The notes: a model not told the origin generated them from the sequence alone. A stretch of 7,133 bases of DNA from CAVAWX01 sp963614215 (GCA_963614215.1 CAVECB010000050.1:1-7133); one strand, 5' to 3'; counted from the stretch's first letter, positions 1 to 6,634 are shown. A program made the numbers and translations.

Positions 1-1
1 C

Positions 2-37
2 GGTTCGTTTAATCCCTTCATCTACTTCCAGTTCTAG
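2..37 (+). CDS. MBOAT O-acyltransferase (AlgI-like), C-terminal tail only
   Basis: Reading from base 2, the frame is open to a TAG at 35-37 and gives GSFNPFIYFQF. An aromatic tail of the NPFIYFQF kind is typical of the extreme C-terminus of AlgI/DltB-type membrane-bound O-acyltransferases. The stop lies 14 bases before the start of a DHHW-family gene, and MBOAT and DHHW/AlgX-like proteins are regular operon partners, which supports the call. The family moves an acyl group, usually acetyl, across the cytoplasmic membrane for transfer to an extracellular glycan. Only 11 residues are visible, so the identification rests on this tail, on the neighbour, and on a second MBOAT N-terminus in the same orientation at the right end of the window. 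Confidence 0.6.
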   Translation, partial: GSFNPFIYFQF

Positions 38-43
38 GAAAGG
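36..43 (+). promoter_or_regulatory. Ribosome binding site for the DHHW gene
   Basis: AGGAAAGG lies 8 bases before the GTG at 52 and overlaps the stop codon of the upstream MBOAT gene. It decides the GTG start and implies that the two genes are co-transcribed and probably translationally coupled. Confidence 0.6.
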
Positions 44-51
44 CGGCCGCG

Positions 52-1314
52 GTGGACGAGCGAGCAGAATCCAAGGAAAGCAAGGCAACTGAGAAAATAC
101 GGGCTGCCGTCTTTTCCGCAGCTGTCGCAATCGTGCTCCTCTCCCTGCTCGCCTACCTAGGCATAAGCGCCGTGGCACCGGAACTTGGACCTGACGAGCA
201 ACTCGATTTGGAAAGCAAAAACACAGCGCTGTTTCCCAAGATGACGCTTGAATCGCTAGCAACAGGCGACTTTCAGAGCGATTTCGAGGAAGCGGCAGGC
301 GATCGCATTTTGTGTCGTGACGAAGTGCTGCTTGTAAATGCCGCCGTACAACGCCTTTCCATCAAGGTGGCCAACCTTCCTTTTGGTTACAAGGCATTTC
401 CCACATACTACGGCTCAAACAACATAGAAGCGCCAGGCGAAGAGATTGTTTGCGACAAACCCAACGCAAAATCCGAGACACGTGCACGACTTTTGGGAAA
501 ATCAGCCGATGAGCTCGAAGGTCTTGCGCAAAACATAGATGGAAAGAAAGTCGCGTGTGTTGTCGAGAACATAGGAACCTCAAGCGTCAATCCCGGCAGC
601 GGACTCGTCAAAAACGAAATGGACTCTTCCTATATACGGAAAAACTTCCTGGAAAAACTCGGCTCGAGTTGGGGCACCGTCTTCAAAACGTACGATTCTC
701 TCGACGAGTACAAGGACGATTTCTACCGCACCGACCATCACTGGAAAACAGGGGCGGCGGTGCGTGCCTACAGGCAAATCATGTCGCAGTTGGATAGAAA
801 ACCCATTTCCGTCTCTGCGGAAAGCTCCGCTGGATGGGGGGCGTTTTACGGCTCGCGCTCGAGATCGGGTGTCGATCTGGACGTCCAGGCAGACGAGGTG
901 ACCGACGTTTTCTACGAACATAGCACGCTTTCAGTCAAAGTCGATGGAGAGGAGAAAGGGGAGGATTTTCTTGACGCGGAATGGGCATCGGATGGTGGGG
1001 AGTCACGGCGCCCACAGAAATCTTACGGCGCTCACTACTCGAACAGGTTCTACCTTCCCAGCGAAAAACTCATCGTCATAGAAAATGCGTCATGCGACGA
1101 CGGGGGAACTCTTCTCTTGATAGCCGATTCGTACGCGAGCTGCATCGCCCGTTTCTTCGCAGAAAGCTATAGCCGAGTAGTCGTAGTCGACCCTAGAATG
1201 TATGCCAACTCGCTTCGCCAATTGGCTGACGACTACGATGTCGACGATTTGGTCTGCATCGCATGTCCCTACACGCTTTACCAAGATAAAACGGTTAAGT
1301 TGCTTTCGAGCTGA
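52..1314 (+). CDS. DHHW-family (AlgX/AlgJ-like) membrane-anchored O-acetyltransferase
   Basis: This 420-residue protein begins at a GTG placed 8 bases after AGGAAAGG. A charged N-terminus is followed by one hydrophobic segment at about residues 18-42, so the bulk of the protein should be anchored outside the membrane. The family-defining DHHW sits at D228-H229-H230-W231 and supplies the Asp-x-His pair of the SGNH-like catalytic triad seen in AlgX and AlgJ. The likely nucleophile is S360 in the block LLIADSYAS. Proteins of this family accept acyl groups passed across the membrane by an MBOAT partner and place them on an exopolysaccharide or wall polymer. Here that partner ends 14 bases upstream. 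The gene converges on the GT/TagF gene with 131 bases between them. Its last codons recur as a remnant at 6494-6520. The family call is firm; the substrate glycan and the acetyl donor are inferred. Confidence 0.87.
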   Translation: MDERAESKESKATEKIRAAVFSAAVAIVLLSLLAYLGISAVAPELGPDEQLDLESKNTALFPKMTLESLATGDFQSDFEEAAGDRILCRDEVLLVNAAVQRLSIKVANLPFGYKAFPTYYGSNNIEAPGEEIVCDKPNAKSETRARLLGKSADELEGLAQNIDGKKVACVVENIGTSSVNPGSGLVKNEMDSSYIRKNFLEKLGSSWGTVFKTYDSLDEYKDDFYRTDHHWKTGAAVRAYRQIMSQLDRKPISVSAESSAGWGAFYGSRSRSGVDLDVQADEVTDVFYEHSTLSVKVDGEEKGEDFLDAEWASDGGESRRPQKSYGAHYSNRFYLPSEKLIVIENASCDDGGTLLLIADSYASCIARFFAESYSRVVVVDPRMYANSLRQLADDYDVDDLVCIACPYTLYQDKTVKLLSS

Positions 1315-1342
1315 TGCGCCCCGCAATAGGAGCGACACAGGG

Positions 1343-1376
1343 CAAGGCCCATATCAAGACAAGGCCCATATCAAGA
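1343..1376. repeat. 17-base perfect tandem duplication
   Basis: CAAGGCCCATATCAAGA occurs twice head to tail (1343-1359 and 1360-1376) between the two convergent stop codons. The right copy of the long repeat has only one, diverged, unit, so the duplication probably arose in this copy after the two separated. Confidence 0.9.
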
Positions 1377-1381
1377 TATAC

Positions 1382-1405
1382 CGCCTCTCCAAGCGAGTGT
1401 TTTTT
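1382..1405 (+). terminator. Weak candidate terminator after the DHHW gene
   Basis: CGCCT, loop CTCC, then AAGCG forms a 5-bp stem with one C-A mismatch, followed four bases later by T6 (1400-1405). The matching site in the right repeat copy (6571-6594) has a perfect stem. The short stem and the gap before the T run make this a weak call. Confidence 0.3.
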
Positions 1406-1445
1406 GCAACCATCCCCTTCTCGTCGAAGGAAAGCTACGCTCAGG

Positions 1446-4400
1446 TCAGGCAAGGGTTTCTCTGATATATGCGACGATACGCTCGGTCGAATGTCCGTCG
1501 CATGCACCCATGTAGCGTTCTTTGAAGCGTTGCGACTGCTCAGCAAAGGCGCCGGACAGCCCCTGCCCTATCAGGAACGGCAGCTCGTCCGGGTTGGTGC
1601 ATAAGCTCGCACCGAAATCCTGCGGGAACTTCAAGTAGAAACTCGTCTCGTACTCGGCGATATCAGGGCAATAGAAGACAAAGGGTTTGTCCATCAGGGC
1701 GAAATCGAAGACGATGGACGAGTAGTCGGTGACGAGCAGGTCGGCGGCCGGTAGAGCATCCACATCGCCTTCTCCAGCCAACTCGACGATGTTTGGATAC
1801 TCGCCCGACACGAGCATGGTTGTCTCGAGCGGATGTCGTTTCACCACGAGCATCACATCGGGCGCGAGGCTTGCGGAGAGAACCGCCCAGTCTATTTGCG
1901 CGTTCCAGACAGCTTGCCTCCCCTCCTTCTGGCGAAAGGTCGGCGCATAGAGCACGATCTTCTTGTCCTGCCCGATGCCGTGCGCGGTTAAAAAGCACTC
2001 ACGCTTCTCGGCAAGGTAGTCCGCATCAAGAAGCAGATCAGTCCGCGGCACGCCCAGTGCGCGCACCTTGTCTTGTGCTATGCCAAATGCCTTCGCATAT
2101 ATCGAACGCACCGTATCGGAGCTGACGGATACGAGAGAGTAGCGCCTGTGCATGTTCCGTTCGTTCTTTATCGAAGCGCCTACATAATCCAAACCGAACT
2201 TCTTGAACGCTCCGCAGGCATGCCAAAGTTGGACAACCACGCGGTTCGGCTTCGCAGGCACCTTGGAGAGATAGGGGCAATAATCGTCGGTGACCACGAT
2301 GTCTGCGCGTTTCAGAGCCTCCTTCACCTCGTCTTGGTAGGCCAAGGGATGCGGCAATGCCCTGCAACACACCACCTTGTCGACATCTCCGAGGGCGTCG
2401 TAGACGAGTTGCAGGTTTGCCGAAAGTTCCCCGCCGTTTCGCTGGGTGAAGAAGAGCGCTGTCTTTTTGCGGGGTAGCGCTCTCGTCGCCTTGCGCCACG
2501 CCCGGGCAAGGAAGCGTTTTTCCTTTTCCCGCCGTTCCCAGCGACGCGCGTATTCCTCGTTGCCAAGGCGCACAAGTTTCGCGGCCTCGGATTGGGGCAG
2601 TTGTCCGAGAAAGATGTCCTGCCCTTCAAAACAAGCCATGCAATAGCTCTGGCGTTTCAGAAAACTGAAATCTCTATAGCAAGCAGCGGCCAACTCGGAT
2701 AATTGCATGTCGTCGTGGTGTAAAAGCGCCGTTTTTTTGAAGATTTTGTTACACAGCGAAAAGTCGGCGTCGTTGATTTTTGCTTCTATCGTTGTTCTGC
2801 GGCAAAATGGTTTTTCGAATGCGGCGGCGCTCGGTGCCTTCCAAAGCCGCTTCCCCTCCTCGTCGATAGCAGCCATGCCAAAGGCGACGAAATCCTCACG
2901 GGCCCACAGCATTGTCTCGTACATGGTCTTCAGGGATTTCGGGCCGTGGCATATTCTCGCGTCGAGGAAGTTTATATAGGGAGCTTTCGCATTCTCAACA
3001 AAGACGTGCGTCGTGCTGACATCTTCATCTAGGACGCGAATATTGGGTATGTCGGTATATTTTTCTGGCAACTTGTCGAAGGTAGCAGCATCCATTAGTA
3101 ATTCGAAGGCGGGGAAATTTTGCGCATATAGCGCGCCGAGGTGCAGGGCAAGTGCTTCGTCTTCCATGCCGCCGACCAGACAGACGCTGACGAGGGGACG
3201 GGCGGCGAGCTCCTCTTTGCCCATTAGGCCGCTTTCTAGATGCAAATCAGCAAGATAGGAGTGTAGGGTCGTGAGCCGCTCTGCGGAAAGATGCTGTTCG
3301 AATTCTGACAAGTTTTCTTGGAGGTATGCAAGGGCTTCGGCATCCATCATCCAAACATGGCGATAGTACCTGTCACAGAAAAGGCCGTACATGCGATTGT
3401 AGACTGCCTCTTCGAAAGAGGCGCGAGTGCCTTCACCCAAGCGCGCCCCCATCTCGTCGCCGGCCAGACGGTGCGTTTCGATGTATCGACCGATGCTTTC
3501 CTGAAAGGCCTTCCCAACGGCCAAATGAGAGGCTACATGCGATTTCACGTGCTTTGCATCGAATGCGCCCGTGGCGGTCTTTCCCTCGAACCATAAAAGC
3601 TTGCGATATCTGTAGACAAGGTTGGGGCATCCCACTGTCTTGTTCGCAAAGCCGACGAACAGGGAGAAAAAAAGGGCGTCTTCGCCAACGGGAAAATCTT
3701 TAAAGCGCAAACCATGCTCTTCAATGATCGAGTGACGTAGCATCTTGTTGCACAGCGTCAAAGAGAACATGTGATCGCAATCGTAGGGCTTGATGTCCTT
3801 CATCTTGGAAAAGCGCTTTGTCTGCGGGTAGACAGTTGTCTCAAGCAGAGAGAATTCTTCCATCACTCCGATGGCCATGTCCGCGCCCGCAAGTTCGATG
3901 CTCCTGTACAGGCATTCGTAGGCGTCGTCGGGAACAAGGTCATCGGCGTCTGCGAAGACGACATAGGTGCCTTTGGCAAAGGCCAGCCCCATGTTGCGGG
4001 CCGATCCAACTCCGCCGCTTTTCTTGTGAAAGACGCGAAATTTAGGCTTGCCTGCACAGAAGCTATCCAAAATGGCGGCAGACGAATCAGTCGACCCATC
4101 ATCGACAAGCAAAATCTCTATTTCGCATAAGGTCTGTTTATGTAGCGAGTAGAGCAGCTCTTCGAGATGCTTGCCCGCGTTGTAGACGGGGACGATGACA
4201 GAGACCTTGGGAACGGAGGCGTCTGCGTCTCTGCATGCGTCTTCCGCAACAACAGCAGCGGGATCCTCGATTGTGCGCATGAGGCGCTTCCACACAGCCG
4301 GGGCAAAACGCTGCTCGTCCAGCTCCCCTTTTTCGAGGGCGCTTTTGTAGTCCGCTTGCACTCGCTCCAGAAATCCCTGTCTGTGCTCGGAAGCGATGCG

Positions 4401-5261
4401 GCCGTAGTTCCACCGGTACGTCGCATAGCGCTGCGCCTGAAAAAAAGTCCCCAACGTCTCCTTGCGCGCGGGGCGACAGTCTAGGAATTCCATGATGGAG
4501 TCCCATTCGCCACAGACTTCATACACCTTATCGTCGCTGTTTGCCGAAGAATCCGCACGGTCTATGCGGTAGTGCACAAGATAGTCGTGGATGATGAAGA
4601 CGCGCTTTGCAGCCGCCCAGGTCTTGAAGACGAACCCCGTGTCCTGGTACGCAGCTCCTGGGGTTTCGAGAAAGCGGATCTGCTCCTTCTCGAGAAACGA
4701 GCGGCGATACAGGCCCGTCCAAATTGCCGGAGTCGCGTAGATGACATTGGTCCAGGCTGTATCGGCAGGGTCGAACAAGGTTTCGCATTGGCGTTCGCGG
4801 TAGTTCTCCTTTTTGTAGGATCCGACCTCGCTGTCGTGGTTCCAGTAGTTGCACTTCGCCAAGTCGCAGTCGTGTGTTGAAGCCGCAGCATAGAGCTTCT
4901 CAAAGAGCTTCGGCTCGGCGAAATCGTCGGACTCGAGTATGCCTATGTACTCGCCTCGCGCCGCATCGAGCCCCGCGTTCATGGCGCTGCCGTAGCCGCC
5001 GTTTTCCTTGTCGATGACGCGAAAACGCGCATCGCCTGCCGCGTACTCCTCGACGATGGAGAGGCTGGCATCCGTCGAGCCGTCGTTCACGACGATGAAT
5101 TCGATGTTTTCGAGTGTCTGGGCTTTGAGGCTGTCCAAGCATTGACGCAGGTAGGCCTCGACATTGTAGACTGGGGTGATGACCGTCACGCAAGGCGCTG
5201 AAAGATTACCCCCCCCCATCTCAATTCTCATGTGCTCGTCTTTCATCTTCTCCGTTTCCAT
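1446..5261 (-). CDS. Multidomain glycosyltransferase: GT2, GT2, degenerate GT2-like, then TagF-like glycerophosphotransferase
   Basis: The protein has 1271 residues and no obvious membrane segment, so it is probably cytoplasmic or peripheral. Module 1 (about 24-200) is a GT2 domain with VTVITPVYN, VVNDGSTD around D60 and the DxD-equivalent ESDD at 110-113. Module 2 (about 351-560) is a second GT2 domain with VSVIVPVYN, VDDGSTD at D387-D388 and DADD at 438-441. A third region (about 686-850) begins like a GT2 domain but shows no clear DxD. The C-terminal part (about 928-1271) matches CDP-glycerol glycerophosphotransferases of the TagF/TagB kind, with WHACG at H1014, KRHP at H1143 and TDYSS at D1179, the usual catalytic and substrate-binding blocks. 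The inferred role is assembly of a glycan with glycerol-phosphate units, such as a teichoic-acid-like wall polymer or capsule, on a lipid carrier. A G9 tract lies at codons 15-18. Candidate starts at 5261, 5246, 5231 and 5219 all lie upstream of or at that tract; none has a strong ribosome binding site. Domain calls are firm; the product polymer is inferred. Confidence 0.9.
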   Translation of the reverse strand: METEKMKDEHMRIEMGGGNLSAPCVTVITPVYNVEAYLRQCLDSLKAQTLENIEFIVVNDGSTDASLSIVEEYAAGDARFRVIDKENGGYGSAMNAGLDAARGEYIGILESDDFAEPKLFEKLYAAASTHDCDLAKCNYWNHDSEVGSYKKENYRERQCETLFDPADTAWTNVIYATPAIWTGLYRRSFLEKEQIRFLETPGAAYQDTGFVFKTWAAAKRVFIIHDYLVHYRIDRADSSANSDDKVYEVCGEWDSIMEFLDCRPARKETLGTFFQAQRYATYRWNYGRIASEHRQGFLERVQADYKSALEKGELDEQRFAPAVWKRLMRTIEDPAAVVAEDACRDADASVPKVSVIVPVYNAGKHLEELLYSLHKQTLCEIEILLVDDGSTDSSAAILDSFCAGKPKFRVFHKKSGGVGSARNMGLAFAKGTYVVFADADDLVPDDAYECLYRSIELAGADMAIGVMEEFSLLETTVYPQTKRFSKMKDIKPYDCDHMFSLTLCNKMLRHSIIEEHGLRFKDFPVGEDALFFSLFVGFANKTVGCPNLVYRYRKLLWFEGKTATGAFDAKHVKSHVASHLAVGKAFQESIGRYIETHRLAGDEMGARLGEGTRASFEEAVYNRMYGLFCDRYYRHVWMMDAEALAYLQENLSEFEQHLSAERLTTLHSYLADLHLESGLMGKEELAARPLVSVCLVGGMEDEALALHLGALYAQNFPAFELLMDAATFDKLPEKYTDIPNIRVLDEDVSTTHVFVENAKAPYINFLDARICHGPKSLKTMYETMLWAREDFVAFGMAAIDEEGKRLWKAPSAAAFEKPFCRRTTIEAKINDADFSLCNKIFKKTALLHHDDMQLSELAAACYRDFSFLKRQSYCMACFEGQDIFLGQLPQSEAAKLVRLGNEEYARRWERREKEKRFLARAWRKATRALPRKKTALFFTQRNGGELSANLQLVYDALGDVDKVVCCRALPHPLAYQDEVKEALKRADIVVTDDYCPYLSKVPAKPNRVVVQLWHACGAFKKFGLDYVGASIKNERNMHRRYSLVSVSSDTVRSIYAKAFGIAQDKVRALGVPRTDLLLDADYLAEKRECFLTAHGIGQDKKIVLYAPTFRQKEGRQAVWNAQIDWAVLSASLAPDVMLVVKRHPLETTMLVSGEYPNIVELAGEGDVDALPAADLLVTDYSSIVFDFALMDKPFVFYCPDIAEYETSFYLKFPQDFGASLCTNPDELPFLIGQGLSGAFAEQSQRFKERYMGACDGHSTERIVAYIRETLA
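5209..5217 (-). repeat. G9 homopolymer at the start of the GT/TagF gene (candidate phase switch)
   Basis: On the coding strand the sequence is ATGGGGGGGGGTAAT, with nine consecutive G counting the last base of codon Met15. With nine G the frame runs into the GT2 domain. Eight G would give a TGA ten codons after Met15, and ten G would give a TAA three codons after it. Poly-G tracts of this length are classic slipped-strand sites when placed early in surface-glycan genes. That this one switches is inference. Confidence 0.75.
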
Positions 5262-5468
5262 TTCTCAAATCGTTCCAAGGACGACCATCGTCGACGGAGG
5301 GGGCTCCCATGGAAGTCCCCGTCAGTGTGCTGATGCCCCTCGCGAAACTCTGTTCACAACCTATAAATTATGGATATGGGCGCATATGGGGATGAGACAG
5401 GCAGCATATACAGCACAATAAATTCACACTACCAGTAAATCCACGTCGCCCCTTCCTGTTTTTCTGAA
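5262..5468 (-). promoter_or_regulatory. Upstream region of the GT/TagF gene
   Basis: These 207 bases between the GT/TagF start and the insertion sequence hold no convincing gene. At 5293-5323 there is an imperfect hairpin (GAC/GTC base, G-rich and C-rich arms, CCATGG core) about 30-60 bases upstream of the first start codon, where it would lie in a leader RNA. An AT-rich part follows, with the direct repeat ATATGGG at 5374-5380 and 5384-5390, spaced by one helical turn, which could be a regulator site. I could not settle on a clear -35/-10 pair. The promoter of the GT/TagF gene is probably here, because the IS beyond it offers no recognised outward promoter. Confidence 0.35.
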
Positions 5469-5477
5469 GGGACTTGC

Positions 5478-6179
5478 CTAGTTTAGAGGTCTCTTCCTGA
5501 ATTCCGCGAGCAGAAACCTATACATGTCCTCGCACCTCATGTTGAACCTGAACTCGCACTCCTTCAGATGTAGGTAGAAATCGTCTCCCATGATACCTTG
5601 AAACTTGACGACCCTGTTTTTGGCGTAGCCCCAGAAACTCTCGATGCCGTTGATGTGGTTGCGCCTGTTGGCCAGCTCCACGAACTCGTTGTCTCCGTGG
5701 TTGACGCGGTAGTAGTGCCTGTAACCCCAGTCCACCAGGCCGTCGTAGGACTTGAACCCATCGGTGTACATGATGGCATCTTTTGCCACTTTGCCGTCTG
5801 TGACCTGCATTAATGTTTTCCTCGAGACATCTGGAACGATCTGTGTGTACACCCTGCCGCCGCGTTTCAGCAGCCCGAAGACGATCGTCTTGCGCCCCGC
5901 CCCGCGTCCCCTGTGCCCTCTGACACGCCTCGGCCCGAAGTAGCTCTCGTCGGCTTCCAGCTCGCCCGAAAACGGGGAATCCGCCTCGCATATCTCGGCG
6001 ATCCTGCTGCGGAAGAGGGAATAGTAACGGTTCGCGGTGTTGCGGTTGAGCCCCGTCAGTCGGGCCGCGGACAGTGCCGTGACGTCGGCGCAGAACAGCT
6101 TCAAGAGCTCTCGGAACTTGCGCTCTGAGAGGTGTGATTTTGTGACGTACTTATTCTTGGCTTTGTTCTTGCTGCTCAT
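5478..6179 (-). CDS. IS1595-family transposase
   Basis: The protein has 233 residues from the ATG at 6179 (MSSKNKAKNKYV). A TTG at 6203 would add eight residues but lies in the terminal repeat and palindrome, so the ATG is preferred. The N-terminal part has a helix-turn-helix-like stretch (LSAARLTGLNRNTANRYY). The catalytic DDE/N-type fold follows, with EADESYFG (D77), YTDGFKSY (D140) and HINGIESFWGYAK (N177, E180), motifs characteristic of the ISXO2-like transposase domain. The reading frame is unbroken, so the enzyme may be active. The stop codon TAG lies inside the left inverted repeat. Expression may be limited by the palindrome just upstream of the ATG. The protein mobilises the element and has no role in the surrounding glycan pathway. 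Confidence 0.9.
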   Translation of the reverse strand: MSSKNKAKNKYVTKSHLSERKFRELLKLFCADVTALSAARLTGLNRNTANRYYSLFRSRIAEICEADSPFSGELEADESYFGPRRVRGHRGRGAGRKTIVFGLLKRGGRVYTQIVPDVSRKTLMQVTDGKVAKDAIMYTDGFKSYDGLVDWGYRHYYRVNHGDNEFVELANRRNHINGIESFWGYAKNRVVKFQGIMGDDFYLHLKECEFRFNMRCEDMYRFLLAEFRKRPLN

Positions 6180-6180
6180 A

Positions 6181-6220
6181 TTGCCTAGTTTAGGCCTTTC
6201 CAAGTCCCTAAACTAGGCAA
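6181..6220 (-). promoter_or_regulatory. 14-bp perfect palindrome directly upstream of the transposase start
   Basis: TTGCCTAGTTTAGG at 6181-6194 is the exact reverse complement of 6207-6220, with a 12-base loop between them. The outer arm is the right terminal repeat; the inner arm is a third copy of the same sequence ending one base from the transposase ATG. In RNA entering from outside the IS, this hairpin would cover the start region. A protective hairpin of this kind is known for other IS families; that it acts so here is inference. Confidence 0.6.
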
Positions 6221-6225
6221 GCCCC

Positions 6226-6296
6226 ATTGCGAAATATGTGGTTTTACTAGCTATCAAAAATGCCTCCGCTACAGCGTTTCGATTTTTTAGCGAATT
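6226..6296. other. Short AT-rich spacer between IS and MITE-like element
   Basis: No gene is seen. There is an imperfect inverted pair, GCTATCAAAAAT at 6250-6261 and ATTTTTTAGC near 6282-6291, of terminator type but without a clear source gene. I found no convincing match to the lost part of the duplicated DHHW gene. Confidence 0.3.
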
Positions 6297-6492
6297 TAAC
6301 AGTCAACAAAACGGGTGATACGAGACCGTGACCAATAGCAAACGTGCTGGCTGGTACGTCTACCTGTTCAGGGTGAACCGGACGCAGGAGAAATGGCCGA
6401 AAACGGAAAGGGTGGTGCGCCATCTGCTCGTGGCGGAAACGCAGTACCGCAGCTCACGAGCGTAGACCCATCACCCGTTTCGTTGACTGTTA
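6297..6492. mobile_element. MITE-like element or deleted IS with 23-bp inverted repeats
   Basis: TAACAGTCAACAAAACGGG and onward (6297-6319) is matched, inverted, by 6470-6492 at 22 of 23 positions. The outermost bases are TA on both sides, so the element may be 6299-6490 flanked by a TA target duplication, the habit of IS630/Tc1-mariner-type elements. Its 196 bases are too short for a transposase, so it would be mobilised in trans. Homology to the DHHW gene end resumes two bases to its right, so the element sits at the break in the duplicated copy. Confidence 0.65.
6328..6465 (+). CDS. Hypothetical 45-residue ORF inside the MITE-like element
   Basis: A GTG start gives a 45-residue basic, aromatic-containing peptide beginning VTNSKRAGWYVYLFRVN and ending at a TAG just before the right inverted repeat. 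It occupies nearly all of the element's interior and its composition looks protein-like. There is only a weak GAG as a ribosome binding site. It could be the retained N-terminal piece of a transposase in an internally deleted IS, or chance. I do not recognise the family. Confidence 0.3.
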   Translation: MTNSKRAGWYVYLFRVNRTQEKWPKTERVVRHLLVAETQYRSSRA

Positions 6493-6493
6493 G

Positions 6494-6520
6494 AAAACGG
6501 TAAAGTCGCTTTCGAGCTGA
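6494..6520 (+). pseudogene. Remnant: last codons of a second DHHW gene
   Basis: The frame reads KTVKSLSS and stop, against KTVKLLSS and stop at the end of the intact DHHW gene. Everything upstream is replaced by the MITE-like element and the IS, so this is a dead 3' stub. Confidence 0.65.
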
Positions 6521-6570
6521 TGCACCCCGCAATAGAAGCGACACAGGGCAAGGCGTATACCAAGATATGC

Positions 6571-6594
6571 CGCTTCTCCAAGCGAGTGTTTTTT
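6571..6594 (+). terminator. Candidate terminator in the right repeat copy
   Basis: CGCTT, loop CTCC, AAGCG forms a perfect 5-bp stem followed after AGTG by T6. It is the equivalent of 1382-1405 and would have served the lost DHHW gene. It is a weak intrinsic terminator at best. Confidence 0.35.
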
Positions 6595-6634
6595 GCAGCC
6601 ATCCCCTTCTCGTCGAAAGCAAACTATGTTCAGG

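Larger units (their letters stand above)
1288..1538. repeat. Long direct repeat, left copy (DHHW end, intergenic region, GT end)
   Basis: This stretch is repeated in the same orientation at 6494-6727. By hand alignment the two copies are roughly 88% identical, apart from one extra 17-base unit in this copy that accounts for the whole length difference (251 versus 234). The repeat covers the last 9 codons of the DHHW gene with its stop, the intergenic region and the last about 31 codons of the convergent GT/TagF gene. Here both genes are intact; in the right copy only these tails survive. Confidence 0.85.
5469..6225 (-). mobile_element. IS1595-family insertion sequence (IS1016-like), complete
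   Basis: The element of about 757 bases is bounded by 18-base inverted ends: GGGACTTGCCTAGTTTAG at 5469-5486 and, on the minus strand, GGGGCTTGCCTAGTTTAG at 6225-6208, matching at 17 of 18. It carries one transposase gene that almost fills it. Length, gene content and GG-starting ends fit the IS1016-like part of the IS1595 family. That family normally leaves 8-base target duplications, but the flanks here (TTTCTGAA and ATTGCGAA) agree at only 5 of 8 positions. Either the duplication has decayed or the two ends come from different insertion events, for example through an IS-mediated rearrangement. Confidence 0.8.

Noticed and set aside
836..841. G6 run in the DHHW gene
   Set aside because: Six G in frame, with intact coding on both sides, is below the length usually associated with phase variation.
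1415..1435. CCTTC/GAAGG hairpin between the convergent genes as a terminator for GT/TagF
   Set aside because: No T run follows on the minus strand, and the stem is broken in the right repeat copy.
2038..2499. 153-residue minus-strand ORF inside the GT/TagF gene
   Set aside because: It is a shadow frame of the TagF domain, rich in Arg/Gly as expected for an off-frame reading, with no own start signal.
2732..4446. A7/T7 runs inside the GT/TagF gene (2732-2738, 3667-3673, 4440-4446)
   Set aside because: They are short enough to occur by chance and leave the frame intact, so they are much weaker switch candidates than the G9 tract.
6181..6220. Reading the IS-end palindrome as an intrinsic terminator or a CRISPR-like repeat
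   Set aside because: No T run follows on either strand and there is no repeat-spacer series; the arms are copies of the IS terminal repeat.
6368..6622. 84-residue minus-strand ORF across the MITE right end and repeat copy
   Set aside because: It spans unrelated pieces (element, inverted repeat, duplicated intergenic DNA), has no recognisable motif and mirrors a similar chance ORF in the left repeat (1090-1338).
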